A DNA stretch of 27,674 nt. Origin: Apostichopus parvimensis. Its lineage: Eukaryota > Echinodermata > Holothuroidea > Aspidochirotida > Stichopodidae. Location of the stretch: positions 12,973-40,646 of the forward strand of contig KN888748.1 of assembly GCA_000934455.1 (NCBI GenBank), given 5' to 3'. The translations under genes were made by a program, and so were the position numbers. The notes below the pieces were generated by a model. It searched no databases and was not told the DNA's origin. It saw only the letters and a list, made by a program, of their open reading frames with translations. Below, one piece after another: positions 11,697 through 22,078 of the stretch (the first letter of the stretch is position 1; the number at the start of each line of letters is the position of its first letter).

Positions 11697-11923
11697 TCCA
11701 GAGCGTTGTATAGGATCGTCTGATGCATAGGTTCGTTTTTTCTGATATTTTTTAGTAATTACATTAAAGAAGCACACAAATCTCTCAATTTGATTTGTTG
11801 GTTTTGTTTATATCATTTATCCATCTCAGCAGGCCGGGAGAATTCTTTCTAAAAATGATCTGTTCCTGTGAACATTACCGCCATACTTTAATATTTAAAC
11901 TCTATTTGACCTGAGCATCTTAC

Positions 11924-12049
11924 CTCGGACATTTTAATCTGACCGACTGCTAATGTCTTGAAGCCTAGAATCGTCCTGTTCTTGTATCGCTTTCGCCTCT
12001 GCAGCATAATTCGCAAATTGTTGTTGTCTCCTTTCAGGAAGTGAGGATA
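11924..12049 (-). CDS. PACS: PACS homologue, internal exon (furin-binding region)
   Basis: This is an internal exon of a PACS gene, an adaptor that links acidic-cluster motifs of cargo such as furin to AP-1/GGA coats and casein kinase 2 for TGN/endosome sorting. The exon is exactly 42 codons, phase 0 at both ends. It starts [17 protein letters not shown], continues [19 protein letters not shown] and ends QIKMSE. Visible signals: a pyrimidine-rich acceptor tract ending CCCAAAG just above 12049, a possible branch point (CATTAAC) about 30 nt further upstream, and a donor GAG|GTAAGATG with GT at 11923-11922. Family knowledge: RRKRY (11984-11998) is the CK2-binding segment (human PACS1 196-200), and the Arg of KNR (11975-11977) aligns with human Arg203, mutated in PACS1 syndrome. 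Differences from human include KR to KG near the exon start. The rest of the gene was not found in the window. PACS1 versus PACS2 cannot be decided, because invertebrates usually carry one gene. Confidence 0.93.
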
Positions 12050-12570
12050 CTTTGGGAAACAGAATGAAAGAGAAAACAAGCCGTTAATGAGATGTATGAA
12101 AAAGGAAATATATGATATCGACTACTGTAGCTCTTGAAATTTTTACAGTTTGTTGATCATAATGTGAAGGAACTGTGTATAAATTCTGCTACACATTTTT
12201 CCATATTTACCCAAGCAAATTCTTACCTTCTTGAATGGCATTCTGCTATATGAAATGATGTTTCAATTACTCTTTTACCTTATTGACAACCAATCTTCTG
12301 GAAATGAAACAGGACGATTCAGAAACAGTATCGTTCTCAAGGATCTTCCAATAATATCCAATAAAAATGGTAACATTAATAGCAATGGATTACCTCCCAT
12401 GTTTCCAACTTTATGATAAAGATAAATGTAGGTTGATACTTGATAAGACAGTAGATAAATGACCAGGACAAAATCTGAACATTATTTCGTTTTACTGCTG
12501 TTGTGAAGAAATTAATGAACAAACATACAGTAAACAACCATACACGCATAACAACCATTCTGAACAAGCT

Positions 12571-12592
12571 AACAAATAAACAAACAAACAAA
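12571..12592. repeat. (AAAC)n microsatellite
   Basis: Short AACAAATAAACAAACAAAC-type run. Confidence 0.85.
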
Positions 12593-13275
12593 GGGTTAAA
12601 GAATGAAGAACGACCACCTTACACTTGATTATGAAATAAATAAATAACAAAAGGTCTGTTCAAACTTTGTTGATGGTTTAAACTGTGCTTGTCTTTGTAA
12701 GCCTCTGCTCATACATGTCCAATAAATATTTTTTAGAATTTATTAGATGTTGTATATTGTCAGACAATGGTATGCAAATTGGGTAGAATGCATATTCATT
12801 GTGCAAAGATGTAGACAGAGGCCTCAATATGTTATATGCTGAAGACAAAATTTAGACCCTTCAAAGGTGCTACAGAAAGTTTGAACACTAAATTATACTC
12901 TGACATACAGTATATAACAATATGCAAGATGTCAGTTTGTTTTATTTATTTTGAATCATAGCTGAAGTTTAAAATTGTGAGAAAGTCTGACAACTATCGA
13001 AAAGAAGCATCAAAACTCAGCCTACGGCGACTTTAAGGCAACTATATCACTGCTCATGAATCAGGGCAGGTGTTATGGTTTATCTTTAATTCCTTTTAAT
13101 TGGTACAATAAGACTATTCAAACACCAAATAACCTTTTCAATGGGAATTGATAAAAATAGTGCTGAAGTTGTGAGCAGACAGGTAATCAATGAAACAGAG
13201 TGAAATTAATTCCAAACCCTCTGTGCAAAACATTGCATAAGTGAGTTGGGTGTACCTCTCGGAAGATAAAGAGGA

Positions 13276-13300
13276 TGTTTGTCTGTCTGTCTGTCTGTTT
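13276..13300. repeat. (TGTC)n microsatellite
   Basis: Four perfect GTCT units flanked by GTTT. Confidence 0.95.
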
Positions 13301-13818
13301 ATAAGGTATAGTATTTTTTAGAATAATGACAGAGAGCTATACCTCCATTGATCATGGACAGTCATAAATTCCTCTGACATTGCAATATAGCTTTCAATCA
13401 TTGGTAATTTAGACTCATAACCCATGTCCAACAGATTATATTGATTAAATCCAATCCCGATTCCTGGCGTGTCGCAAAGAGGTTGCAGCTAAGCTTCTAG
13501 TGCAACAGATTTTGCGATTCCATCACTAACTGACATTTCCTTCCGAGTCGCTCACAGATCTTGAGGATAATTGATCAATTTGTAGTTAATAGCAACAATC
13601 CTCCATAACAAACAGTGCAAACTATTTTAGCTTCTTAGACAACACTCATTAAGGTCCAAAGACACCTGAGCAGAAACATCTTTGCTTTCAAAAATAGCTG
13701 CAAGCTATAAATAGCTGAAAGAGAGAATTTCTACATGTCATAGTGGTATGCAGAAGAAGGCTTTAATCAGTACAGCGATAATCACTGGCATATAAATAGA
13801 CAACAGATTAGATGACTT

Positions 13819-13840
13819 CCCCCACCCCTCTCCCCTCCCC
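13819..13840 (-). repeat. C-rich tract, G-quadruplex motif on minus strand
   Basis: Four C runs of 4-5 separated by 1-3 bases. On the PACS sense strand this reads as four G runs, meeting the usual quadruplex pattern. Confidence 0.85.
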
Positions 13841-13893
13841 GCCACACCTCCAATATCCCAAAACTGACTGATGTGGTTATTTATGTGTGACGT

Positions 13894-14008
13894 TACTTAC
13901 CAGTCTCCTATACATGTGCATTCCGATCTACATAGCTTGTAACAGCTGGTAACATTCTTGCACACTGTACCCTGATGACCCTATACATGTCACTGCCCAC
14001 TTCCTTAT
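13894..14008. repeat. Dispersed repeat, copy B
   Basis: This is the partner of 7126-7240, in the same order and orientation and with a similar length. It lies about 150 bp before the five-copy minisatellite. It is either a degraded transposable element family or a non-adjacent intronic duplication. Confidence 0.75.
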
Positions 14009-14102
14009 AGATCTTAGCAATTAATCTTTCAAGCACTTACAGTATGTGATACTTTGAGGATACATATAATCTGGTCTGGATATTCACAATTGAATCACTT
14101 AC

Positions 14103-14141
14103 CTGTCTCATCACAACTAAAGCACAATCACTCTGCAATGT
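14103..14141 (-). other. Possible 39-nt micro-exon
   Basis: On the PACS strand, an acceptor-like TCATTCTAG is followed by 39 open nucleotides and a donor CAG|GTAAGT that matches the full consensus. The 13 codons would read TLQSDCALVVMRQ, phase 0 like the PACS exon. They do not match the conserved strand expected just before that exon. The patch sits between a dispersed repeat and the minisatellite, so a chance or repeat-borne site is likely. Confidence 0.12.
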
Positions 14142-14157
14142 CTAGAATGACATGGTA

Positions 14158-14690
14158 ACCTTTCAGACCTCCCAACCGCCCCCAACTCCCGGGATCAACT
14201 ACGTATTGTTTATTGCCTCCTCCTTCTACCACCTACATGTTTAGCATGTGCATCTGTATTGACCTTTCAGATCCCCAAAACTCCAACACCCCCAGGATCA
14301 ACTACTTATTGTATATTGCCTCTTCCTTCTACCACCTCCATGTTTAGCATGTGCATTATGTATTGACCTTTAAGATCCCCTAACCACCCCCCCACCCCCA
14401 GGATCAACTACCTATTGTCTATTGCCTCCTTCTTCTACCACCTACATGCTTAGTATGTGCATTTGTATTGACCTTTAAGATCCCCTAACCAACCCCCCCC
14501 CACCCCGGATCAACTACTTATATTGTATATTACCTCCTCCTTCTGCCACCTACATGTTTAGCATGTACATTTGTATTGACCTTTAAGATCCCCTAACCAA
14601 CCCCCACCGCCCCCGGGATCAACTACTTATATTGTATATTGCCTCCTCCTTCTTCTACCACCTACATATTTAGCAAGTACATTTTGTATT
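14158..14690. repeat. Five-copy minisatellite, unit about 104-112 bp
   Basis: Five head-to-tail copies start at 14158, 14262, 14366, 14471 and 14579 (steps of 104, 104, 105 and 108 bp, with a last copy of about 112 bp). Each unit runs: ACCTTT(C/A)AGA, a C-rich stretch, GGATCAACTAC, tattg, CCTCCTCCTTCTACCACC, TACATGTTTAGCATGTGCAT and TGTATT. The length differences sit mainly in the C-rich stretch and in small TA or CTT slips. Copies 2-5 have the junction TTGACCTTT, and copy 1 has TAACCTTT. Copies 3-5 share TTTAAGATCCCCTAACC and look like the most recent expansion. The array has no coding capacity. It lies about 2.1 kb upstream of the PACS exon on the coding strand. Confidence 0.95.
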
Positions 14691-15418
14691 CTAAAGGTTA
14701 CTTATCATCCGATATGTAACATTTTGCACGTTTGTCAATTCCATTTTCAGCCAAATATATATATAAGAAGTGATCTCGTTCACAAATAAAATTTGGCCCC
14801 ATGTAAATGCTTTTGGCTATGATTGCCTTTTATTACTTTTCACCAACTTTACCAAAAAAAAGAACGAAATACGTTCCCTCAATTGCCATGAGTCGCCAGC
14901 ACTAGCTGTTTCTTTCCAACTCCGAAAGCAACAAAAGTTGCTGCTAAAAATATTCTCCGGTTACCGTGCTGCCTGCACATGTGAATATGCGGCATAAGAG
15001 GTATTAAACGTGGAACCAGGAATTTGATCAAAACAGCTCCTCTGTATCGTAATGAATACCTTCAGAGTTGGCTTGACAGAATTCTCGCTATTTCAGATCA
15101 ACTTTTACGTCAGTGGTAATGCTAAATATGGAAGACGAAACACTTTTGGCATTTGGAAATGGCAAAACAAATCATGAGAACAGTTACATTATATACCACT
15201 GGGGACACTGGTTGACTTGACAACATTCCCAAACCACTTTGTTCTGACATATTACTGTATAAGAAGACGAAAGCAGTTATTTTACTTGAGGTAATTTTAC
15301 GTAAAACCTGGAGAAGACATCCAAACCAGAGACAAAAGGATACACATTACACAACAAGAGTTGTTTTGTAATTTTGTAACTGAATCACAGATTGACTAGA
15401 TAGGAATAGTGAGGAAGT

Positions 15419-15440
15419 GGGGGGGGGGGGGGGGAGGGGG
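15419..15440 (+). repeat. Poly-G, 16 + 5
   Basis: G16, A, G5. It can form a quadruplex and is prone to length error in sequencing. Confidence 0.95.
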
Positions 15441-15928
15441 CAAAGGGAGATTATATTTACATCCAATTATCAAAATTTCTTTTTCCTTAGTATTTTTTTT
15501 TTAAGTTTAGAATTGGTTTTCTTATTCCTTTGTGTTAATTTATGCAAAGCATTATTACTTTCTTTATACAGAAATTCTTCATAAATTTGATCTTTAATTA
15601 TCGTAGTACTAGGGTCTGTAATATTATGTACTGTACAACACATTGGAACTAAGTTAGTAATATCCGAAACATTAATGAGACAGTGAGAGAAAGATGCACA
15701 AGTTAATACGCAACGTTTTGATCCAATTATCACAGACATGCTTTCACATGAATTTGAAAGTATACATGTACAAAGGCACAGAAGTTACTCCTTTCTGCTT
15801 GGGAGTCATAGTACAAATGACCAGTTCTGTCCTTATGGCATAAAACTGAAAAATTAAATCTCTGTACACAAGAACATTTACTCCAGCACCATCTTCATAC
15901 CCTTTCCCCCACTAGCTGTGATCTCATT

Positions 15929-15940
15929 CCCCCCCCCCCC
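15929..15940. repeat. Poly-C, 12
   Basis: Run of 12 C. Confidence 0.95.
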
Positions 15941-16417
15941 TCTAGAATCAATTTGTAGTCACCCCACTGGTTGGTTAAAGAATTGTCCAGATTTACACCT
16001 ATAGCCAGGATGGTAAATAAATATTTCATCAGGCATCACAAATTTGACTCCTTTTTAGGCCACTTTGCCATATCTAAAGGACAAACAGTCACAACAATGG
16101 AACAATACTTCCTACATATCTTTGGTAGTCAAATGTTCAAATGTAGAATGACTGACAGGCCAAAATGACAGTAATACTGCCTGTACATTCCTTATATATC
16201 ATTAAGACAACTATGTACATGATTGAACACTCAGCAGACATCAAGATTACAAGTTACAGACCATCTGTAATTTAACACCATTCCGCCACAAAAGAAACCA
16301 CCAGAAAAACCTAAACATAAACTACGGACATTCCTACATTAATTGTCGAAATTTTTCACACACATGACTGACAGGCAGTAATTAGAATAAATTTGTAATT
16401 CATGTGTACATATGATT

Positions 16418-16495
16418 GTAATAATAATAATAAGTAATATTTATATAGCGCATAATCAGCAAAGCTGCTCAAAGCGATTGACAAATGTTAAACCT
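16418..16495 (+). repeat. Fragment of a dispersed repeat (TATTTATATAGCGC type)
   Basis: An (ATA)n run is followed by TAATATTTATATAGCGCATA, a short interior and GCTGCTCAAAGCGATTGACA. The layout of (AAT)n, TTTATATAGCGC and then CTCAAAGCG.TTTACA is a familiar high-copy motif of marine invertebrate genomes, probably a SINE or MITE end. No coding capacity and no clear boundaries; the family assignment is from memory. Confidence 0.55.
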
Positions 16496-17163
16496 AAAAA
16501 CAAATAGTACAATAATATATAGTACAAATAGTACAATTGTACACTCTTTTATCAGCAGACAACACTATTACAGGCAGGTCCTCTACCATATACGTATATA
16601 TACTGTACGTACTCCATATAGCCATAAATAAACAAAACTAAAACAACTTCCTATTTATACAGACATTCCTTTATTATTGGGTGCATTGTTTCAGAAACAG
16701 TATTGGTACTGCAGTGTATGACTGTCTGGCAATGATTAGTACATTAGTAATGCCATTAAATTCAATTAATAATGTTTACGTGAATGATATTTGTTCAACA
16801 TACAATTTTTCCAACCGGTAGCCTAACTGTATAATCCTTGTAATATTCTAACTGATACATTCTTATCTATTACATACTCGGTTAATTTAGATTCAGTCTA
16901 TTGCACAGATCTGCGACTTCCGAAGCAGCTGCAAACACTGCAGCATAACAGCACTGCATGTTGTTAAGTGTACGGAAATCTGATCTGAGTGCAGCGTGTA
17001 GACTGTAACCAGCATACTTGCTACAGGTTGCACAAAATTTAATAAATTAGAAGGTGTCTGTGGGTACGATAACAGGATGAACAATAACAAAAAAACACCA
17101 ATGTAAATATTTCACGAGAGATTCAAAGATTTAAAACTGTAATCTTTTGATATAGAGATAGAA

Positions 17164-17177
17164 TTTTTTTTTTTTTT
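17164..17177. repeat. Poly-T, 14
   Basis: Run of 14 T. Confidence 0.95.
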
Positions 17178-18307
17178 CTACCGGTAACAATCCTCCTATT
17201 TTCTGGTTATCCACTGCTACATCATTGATTGTTCACATCGTGAAAGATTAAGAGGAATGGCTCTAGGTGTGAATAACAAGTTTGCAAAGTTGCTATGTAA
17301 AGATATTTACATTGTAACAAGCTCGCTCTAAATTATTTCAAAGTTTACAGTATATTCACTGTAAACTGCACTTATTGCACGATGCCAAGCAATCAGGGTG
17401 TGTAGATTAAATGGCAATCTGCTACCTGGAAAGTGCATATTTATAGGGCATTATGAATACAGTACAGTATATGCAGTGATTTTGACATGGACACCTTCAT
17501 CTAAAATGCCACAAAATATCATTGAATTAATTATCTTCTAAACTTTTCTCTGATTTTTCACAAGAGCGAGAGAGAGAGAAAACTTATTCGCAACAAAAAG
17601 CAGAGTATGTTTTTTTTTGGCTATATTAAAATTTGATGCACAGTAGTATTGATACCCTATTATTGACGGACAACAGTTGCTAAACTATGTAATTCAGTGT
17701 CTTTATACTATAGACTAAATATTTACAGAATTGTGAGAATAACTTAATGTCTTATGCCACACATTCATATGTACAGAGATATAAAAACAAATTCCATCAT
17801 TTTATGCGAAAATTTCTTGAAATCGCATATTGTAGCTGGGTAACTATTAAAGAGCTTTATATAAACTACTGTAGTACCGAGGATGAAATCACTTAAAACC
17901 CATGATACTTTAGCAGTGGGTTTAACTCCCATGAATATATTCCATTTACGTGCTCCAGACGGGTTAGGTGGTAGAACATGAGAAAGGAGGGCAGTACACC
18001 GCTAGACATCAAGAGAGTACAATGATAAAATGTTACCAGGTTGTTTAAGAAACGGTACAGAGAAGGCTTATGGGGAAACGTACTGTAAATACGGAGCCCT
18101 GTTTCAATAGCGATTCTGAACGAAACAAGTTTTCTCATGTGAAATGTCTGGATGTTTGGTTGTAATGATTTCCATAAGCTACAAGATATTCTACAGCATG
18201 GCTATGAATACAGACTACTATTTGTGTCAAATTCCACGCATGACAAACAGCAACCTAAGTGAACGGTACTTAACGACTGTCTGATGCTGCCTCGATCACT
18301 ATCTAAT

Positions 18308-18330
18308 GGGGGGAGCGGGGAAGGGAGGGG
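18308..18330 (+). repeat. G-quadruplex motif
   Basis: Four G runs (6, 4, 3, 4) with loops AGC, AA and A on the plus strand. Confidence 0.85.
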
Positions 18331-18569
18331 TTTCAAATGGCTGTCATGTGATCTGCATTTACACAGTTACAAATCAGATACCATGCATGGGGTTACAATA
18401 CCACGCTCTGGTTTGTAAAACTGAGTACTGAAATAGCAGTCTCCGTGACAACCACAGACTTTTGAAACACAATTTCAGGTTTCACACTGTTTTTACTTTT
18501 CTCACTTACGGGAATTGAGACTTGACTTGTCAAGCTAATGTACTGCAGTGTTATGGATTTTGCTTTAAT

Positions 18570-18581
18570 AAAAAAAAAAAA
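18570..18581. repeat. Poly-A, 12
   Basis: Run of 12 A after TTTAAT. Confidence 0.95.
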
Positions 18582-19234
18582 GCATTATAATTTTACCAAA
18601 ATATGAAGAAAATGTTGCCTGAACAATCAGCTGAGCAGAAAACAACCTACAAGTCAAGGTTAATGTACTGGAGAAACTCACCCTGCAAAACCAAGTGATC
18701 ACAACTATCACATTACATAGTCGAGTCAATAATATTTATTGAAAAATCAATCAGTTAAATGGGACTAGCTTCTATCTAATGCATAAGGTAAACTTCCAGA
18801 GCGAGAGTTTCACTATCGTACTGAAATAAACACCAGAGAACAGAAAACAAAACGCTGTACTCTCCTCGTTTCTCTGACCTTATATCAGAAGTGAAAATAC
18901 TTTTTCAAAAACAGAATAGAACCATCGCAAAGAAAAGAACTATTTCTGAACTTTTTGATATTTTGAATTGTTTAAATGTTTCCCTCTAGTTTGGAATTAA
19001 GACATTATGAAATTATTCTTCTTCCGAACGGTATCAGAGTCATTTAATGTCAAATACACTTTCAAAATTTACTGTACAGTCGAGCATGCAGCTCGAGTTC
19101 CAAACCCTGAATATACATGAAACAATGATTTCCTTAAAGCTGTTTCTAATTTCAGTTTCAATATACTTCATGCAAATCAATAATATTTATACCTATACCT
19201 GTCTATCATCATAAAGCATATGTGGATTTATCTT

Positions 19235-19254
19235 GGGGGGAGGAGGGGGGAGGG
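19235..19254 (+). repeat. G-rich tract
   Basis: G6, AGGA, G6, A, G3: purine-only and likely able to form a quadruplex. Confidence 0.85.
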
Positions 19255-19385
19255 AGAGTAAGTATGTAAGTCTGTGGAGCAGTTTTCAGGTTGAAAAGGG
19301 TTGAGGTTATGAACATTTGTGAGTTCATTTTCACAAAATATAAATATAAGGAGGACTGAGAAAGCTTTAACGAGCACTCCCCCTT

Positions 19386-19418
19386 TTATAAAAATAATAA
19401 ATAAATATATAAATAAAG
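19386..19418. repeat. AT-rich (AAAT)n-like tract
   Basis: Imperfect AATAAATA repeats. Confidence 0.8.
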
Positions 19419-20026
19419 GAGGGGAAGATTAATAAAGAAACTTGAACAATCAGAAATGAAAAACGGAGAAAAGGGGATTAATCTCAACAAATTTTATCAT
19501 ATTTATTCAGTAATTGCATCAAAACGAAACAAAAAGAAGAAGGTTCACACCTACCACATCTTTGCATTATTTTGCATAGCAATTAGGGTACTGTACTTTG
19601 TAAAGCATTTTACTCCGCAATGCCAGATATTTTTTGTACCTGTGCTTCTTCAGTACTCAATCACAACAGAAACTATAATTTTGCAATCAATCAGAGTAGA
19701 GATACGGCAAACAGGGCAGAGAATGCAAATGTAAGCAGATCGTAACTGACATTGATCAGCCAGCAAGTAACTGTATAGATTGAAAGACAAAGGTTATATA
19801 ATTAAAAGGGAAATAAAGAACTGAAACTGCTGTGTAGGATCTACATAGTGATATGGTGACAGGTTGACTTACATACAATACAGACCCAAATATCTAGGTA
19901 TATGAATGTAAACAACAAGAAAAGGAAGAAGAAAGAAAGGGACTTTTATGTAGGCACAGCCAATAGCAACAAAGTATTTTACTGTAGTGACTGAAGCTCA
20001 CCATGCAAATATCTTTGATTGTCTTT

Positions 20027-20070
20027 GTATATATATACAGCATATATATGTATATGTATATGTATATATT
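20027..20070. repeat. (TA)n/(TATG)n microsatellite
   Basis: Alternating TATATA and TATATG units over about 44 bp. It explains the YIYIYIY run in the minus-strand frame there. Confidence 0.95.
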
Positions 20071-20962
20071 TTTAAAGTTCATCAATCAGTACATATTGCC
20101 AAAAATTTGACATAAATCACACAATTTTGACAGAATGTTCAAAAAGTATTTCACTGGATGATTAAACCGACTAAAATTACAATAAACAGAGATTACACTG
20201 AGGAAGGTTTTAACTGACGGCGTGTATGAATGCTTCGGCGATACTCACTTCTGTGTAAGGCAATATTGAGTCAAATAGACCTGTGTAATACAGTAGCTAG
20301 TTTGACCATATTTACATTTTCTTAATCATTAGCATAATCTTGAGCAATACTATATTGATCTGTTTTTGGTTTTGTAATTTACTTGAAGGTTAAAATCAAC
20401 TTAACCAAAATGCAATATATCCATCATACAGTAGTTACATGTAATACAGTTACCAATGTTACTGTACAAATACTTTTCAAATATTACCAAATTAACTTTT
20501 CATGCTTTGACACCTCTTGAAGAGGGAGGATAAAGCATGTATATTTTCTCTCACAGTGAATCAAGTATGTTGGGATGAAAACGTTGAGCAATTAAAAGGT
20601 GACTTTTACTCTTTATTTCTGCATTCAAGTCTGTTGAATATGGCATACCCTGCCGAAGTTAATAACAATAACCCCAACTTAAGAACTGGATGTATCAGTT
20701 CATGGTCGAGCACAGGTCATCCTGGGGTCACTTGATACATGTACCCAACCTAAGCAAGAATTTATTTACTTTTAATACCAAAACCACTTTCTCCCTATAT
20801 CTTAACTTACTGCTTGAATGTGTTATAATTTCTTGTGTTAAAAAGTGCCCAAACAGCCACAAAAAAAAAAGCTATAAAATGCGATTTACAGCTTCAAATG
20901 GGCAATGACCTCAAGAAAAATTCCTGCGCTAGTGAGCTATATATATCAAATCAGATACCCAG

Positions 20963-21129
20963 CCATACACTAGTGTCAATTCCTATAAATAGTTACTTAC
21001 ATACAGTAATAGGTACCAGTCAGAAGCCATGGTGCATTGCATTCCATACACTAGTATCAATCCCTATTAATACTTACTTACTGTACATACAGTAATAGTT
21101 ACCAGTCGGAAACCATGGTACACTGCATT
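20963..21129. repeat. 81/86-bp tandem duplication (two copies)
   Basis: Copy 1 is 20963-21043 and copy 2 is 21044-21129. Both begin CCATACACTAGT and share TCAAT.CCTAT.AATA, TTACTTAC, ATACAGTAATAG, TACCAGTC and CCATGGT. Copy 2 carries a small insertion (TGTAC) in the middle. The shared TACAGTA words are the same ones that recur over the whole window. Confidence 0.93.
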
Positions 21130-21219
21130 CCAGCATGGGATCAGTTTCCTGCTGGTTTGTTTATATGATATTATAATTTAATATACAGAAGTTATACTTC
21201 TATCAAGCCAAGTATATAT

Positions 21220-21275
21220 AACCAGTAACCTCTGGGTTACAGGTCCTCTGCACTACCAACTGAGCTATCCAACCC
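21220..21275 (-). pseudogene. tRNA-like relic (SINE head or tRNA pseudogene)
   Basis: On the minus strand the sequence opens GGGTTGGATAGCTCAGTTGG, with a perfect box A (TAGCTCAGTTGG, 21256-21267) and a normal D-arm with GTAGTGC. The anticodon-loop region reads CCTGTAA, so TGT (threonine-like) would be the anticodon, but U33 is C and the anticodon stem pairs poorly. The T-arm and box B are missing: after GGTTACTGGTT it becomes AT-rich. It is therefore not a working tRNA. A truncated tRNA-derived SINE head is the likelier origin. Confidence 0.7.
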
Positions 21276-21516
21276 TAATTGGCAGTGCTCTCAACATAGC
21301 CAATTTATATGTGGGAGAGTCAGGGAGTAATTTACCCAGTCTCACATCACAAGATGCTATATGCAAAATTGTCAAATTGCTATAGCCCAAACATGTATAG
21401 CAGGTATTTATCCAGGAACCATAGCACTTAATATAAGAGACGACATTCAGAGCTTTCAAAACTGCTCGACAAAAATTGGAACATTAAATTATTCAGTATT
21501 ATACAGTATGTGTTAC

Positions 21517-21561
21517 TCCTCCCTCCCCCCCCCCCCCCCACCCCCCCCCCCCCAAAAAAAA
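21517..21561 (-). repeat. Long poly-C / C-rich tract ending in A8
   Basis: CCTCCCT, C15, A, C13, then A8. It reads as G runs on the minus strand. The polyproline stretch of the overlapping plus frame is only this tract. Confidence 0.95.
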
Positions 21562-21814
21562 GAAAGATGGGCAAATAGCAACAATTTTAATGAGGCTGGA
21601 TATCCAATATTTTCTCTAAAGGTGTTTACTGGTCATCAGTATTATTCCAATATATGTTAATAAGTCCAATTCACAGATCAACAGGCAATTGGTTAATATT
21701 ACCCTCAAAATATTTTTCTTACAACAACAAATGCTGTACGCTGCTTGATCTACTGGACTGCGCATCAGCTACTAAGCTCTGTCAGCAAGTTTTTCATTTG
21801 TTGGTATAAATTTA

Positions 21815-22078
21815 AACTTCTAATTTGTTTGGTTGAAATACTGTAGTCCTAAATGTACATCTCAAAATAGGTAGGTTCGGGGTTCGATGCCCAGCAGGGT
21901 CATAGTAAGGTGGGCTTTTCATCAAATGGCAATCTGCGGTTATTCCAATCTGCGGTGTTGAATTGGAAGCCACCCGACATGAAAGTTGTAATCTATAAAC
22001 CCGTACAGGCCTCTCCAATATTCGTGGTCGCTTAAGCGTCGTAAAAATAACTGCCTGATTGTTACTATTATTACTACA
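21815..22078 (+). mobile_element. tRNA-derived SINE (decayed)
   Basis: A perfect polymerase III box B, GGTTCGATGCC, lies at 21881-21891 inside the T-arm-like stretch GGGGTTCGATGCCC. A weak box A (TAATTTGTTTGG, 21821-21832) lies at tRNA-like spacing upstream, so the tRNA-like head is roughly 21815-21895. The body follows, with a 16-bp-spaced direct repeat of AATCTGCGGT (21931, 21947). A palindrome CGCTTAAGCG (22029-22038) sits near the 3' end, and the tail is TTACTATTATTACTAC. No target-site duplication was found, so the outer limits are approximate. The 119-codon frame on the other strand across this element is not a gene. Confidence 0.75.

Larger units (their letters stand above)
1..11923 (-). 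other. PACS downstream intron (or intron-containing interval)
   Basis: This is AT-rich sequence 3' of the PACS exon on the coding strand. It begins at the GTAAGATG donor and runs off the left edge, so the intron is at least 11.9 kb if no exon was missed. The next PACS segment, expected to start with a Val-Met-Gln-like stretch and lead to an SSQP(V/I)DHE motif, was sought on the minus strand and not recognised. Apart from the repeats and weak candidates listed separately, 1-1189, 1424-3736, 4290-7125, 7241-10274 and 10747-11040 hold nothing I can support as a gene: scattered short open frames, homopolymer runs and many TACAGTA/TACTGTA words. Confidence 0.7.

Noticed and set aside
11888-12079. 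Full 63-codon minus frame around the PACS exon
   Set aside because: Only 11924-12049 is exon. The N-terminal and C-terminal extensions are intron read-through past the acceptor and the GTAAG donor.
14158-14690. CRISPR array
   Set aside because: The units are directly contiguous with no unique spacers and the context is eukaryotic; it is a minisatellite.
21361-21660. 99-codon plus frame with polyproline
   Set aside because: The proline run is only the poly-C tract at 21525-21553. The frame has no other feature of a gene.
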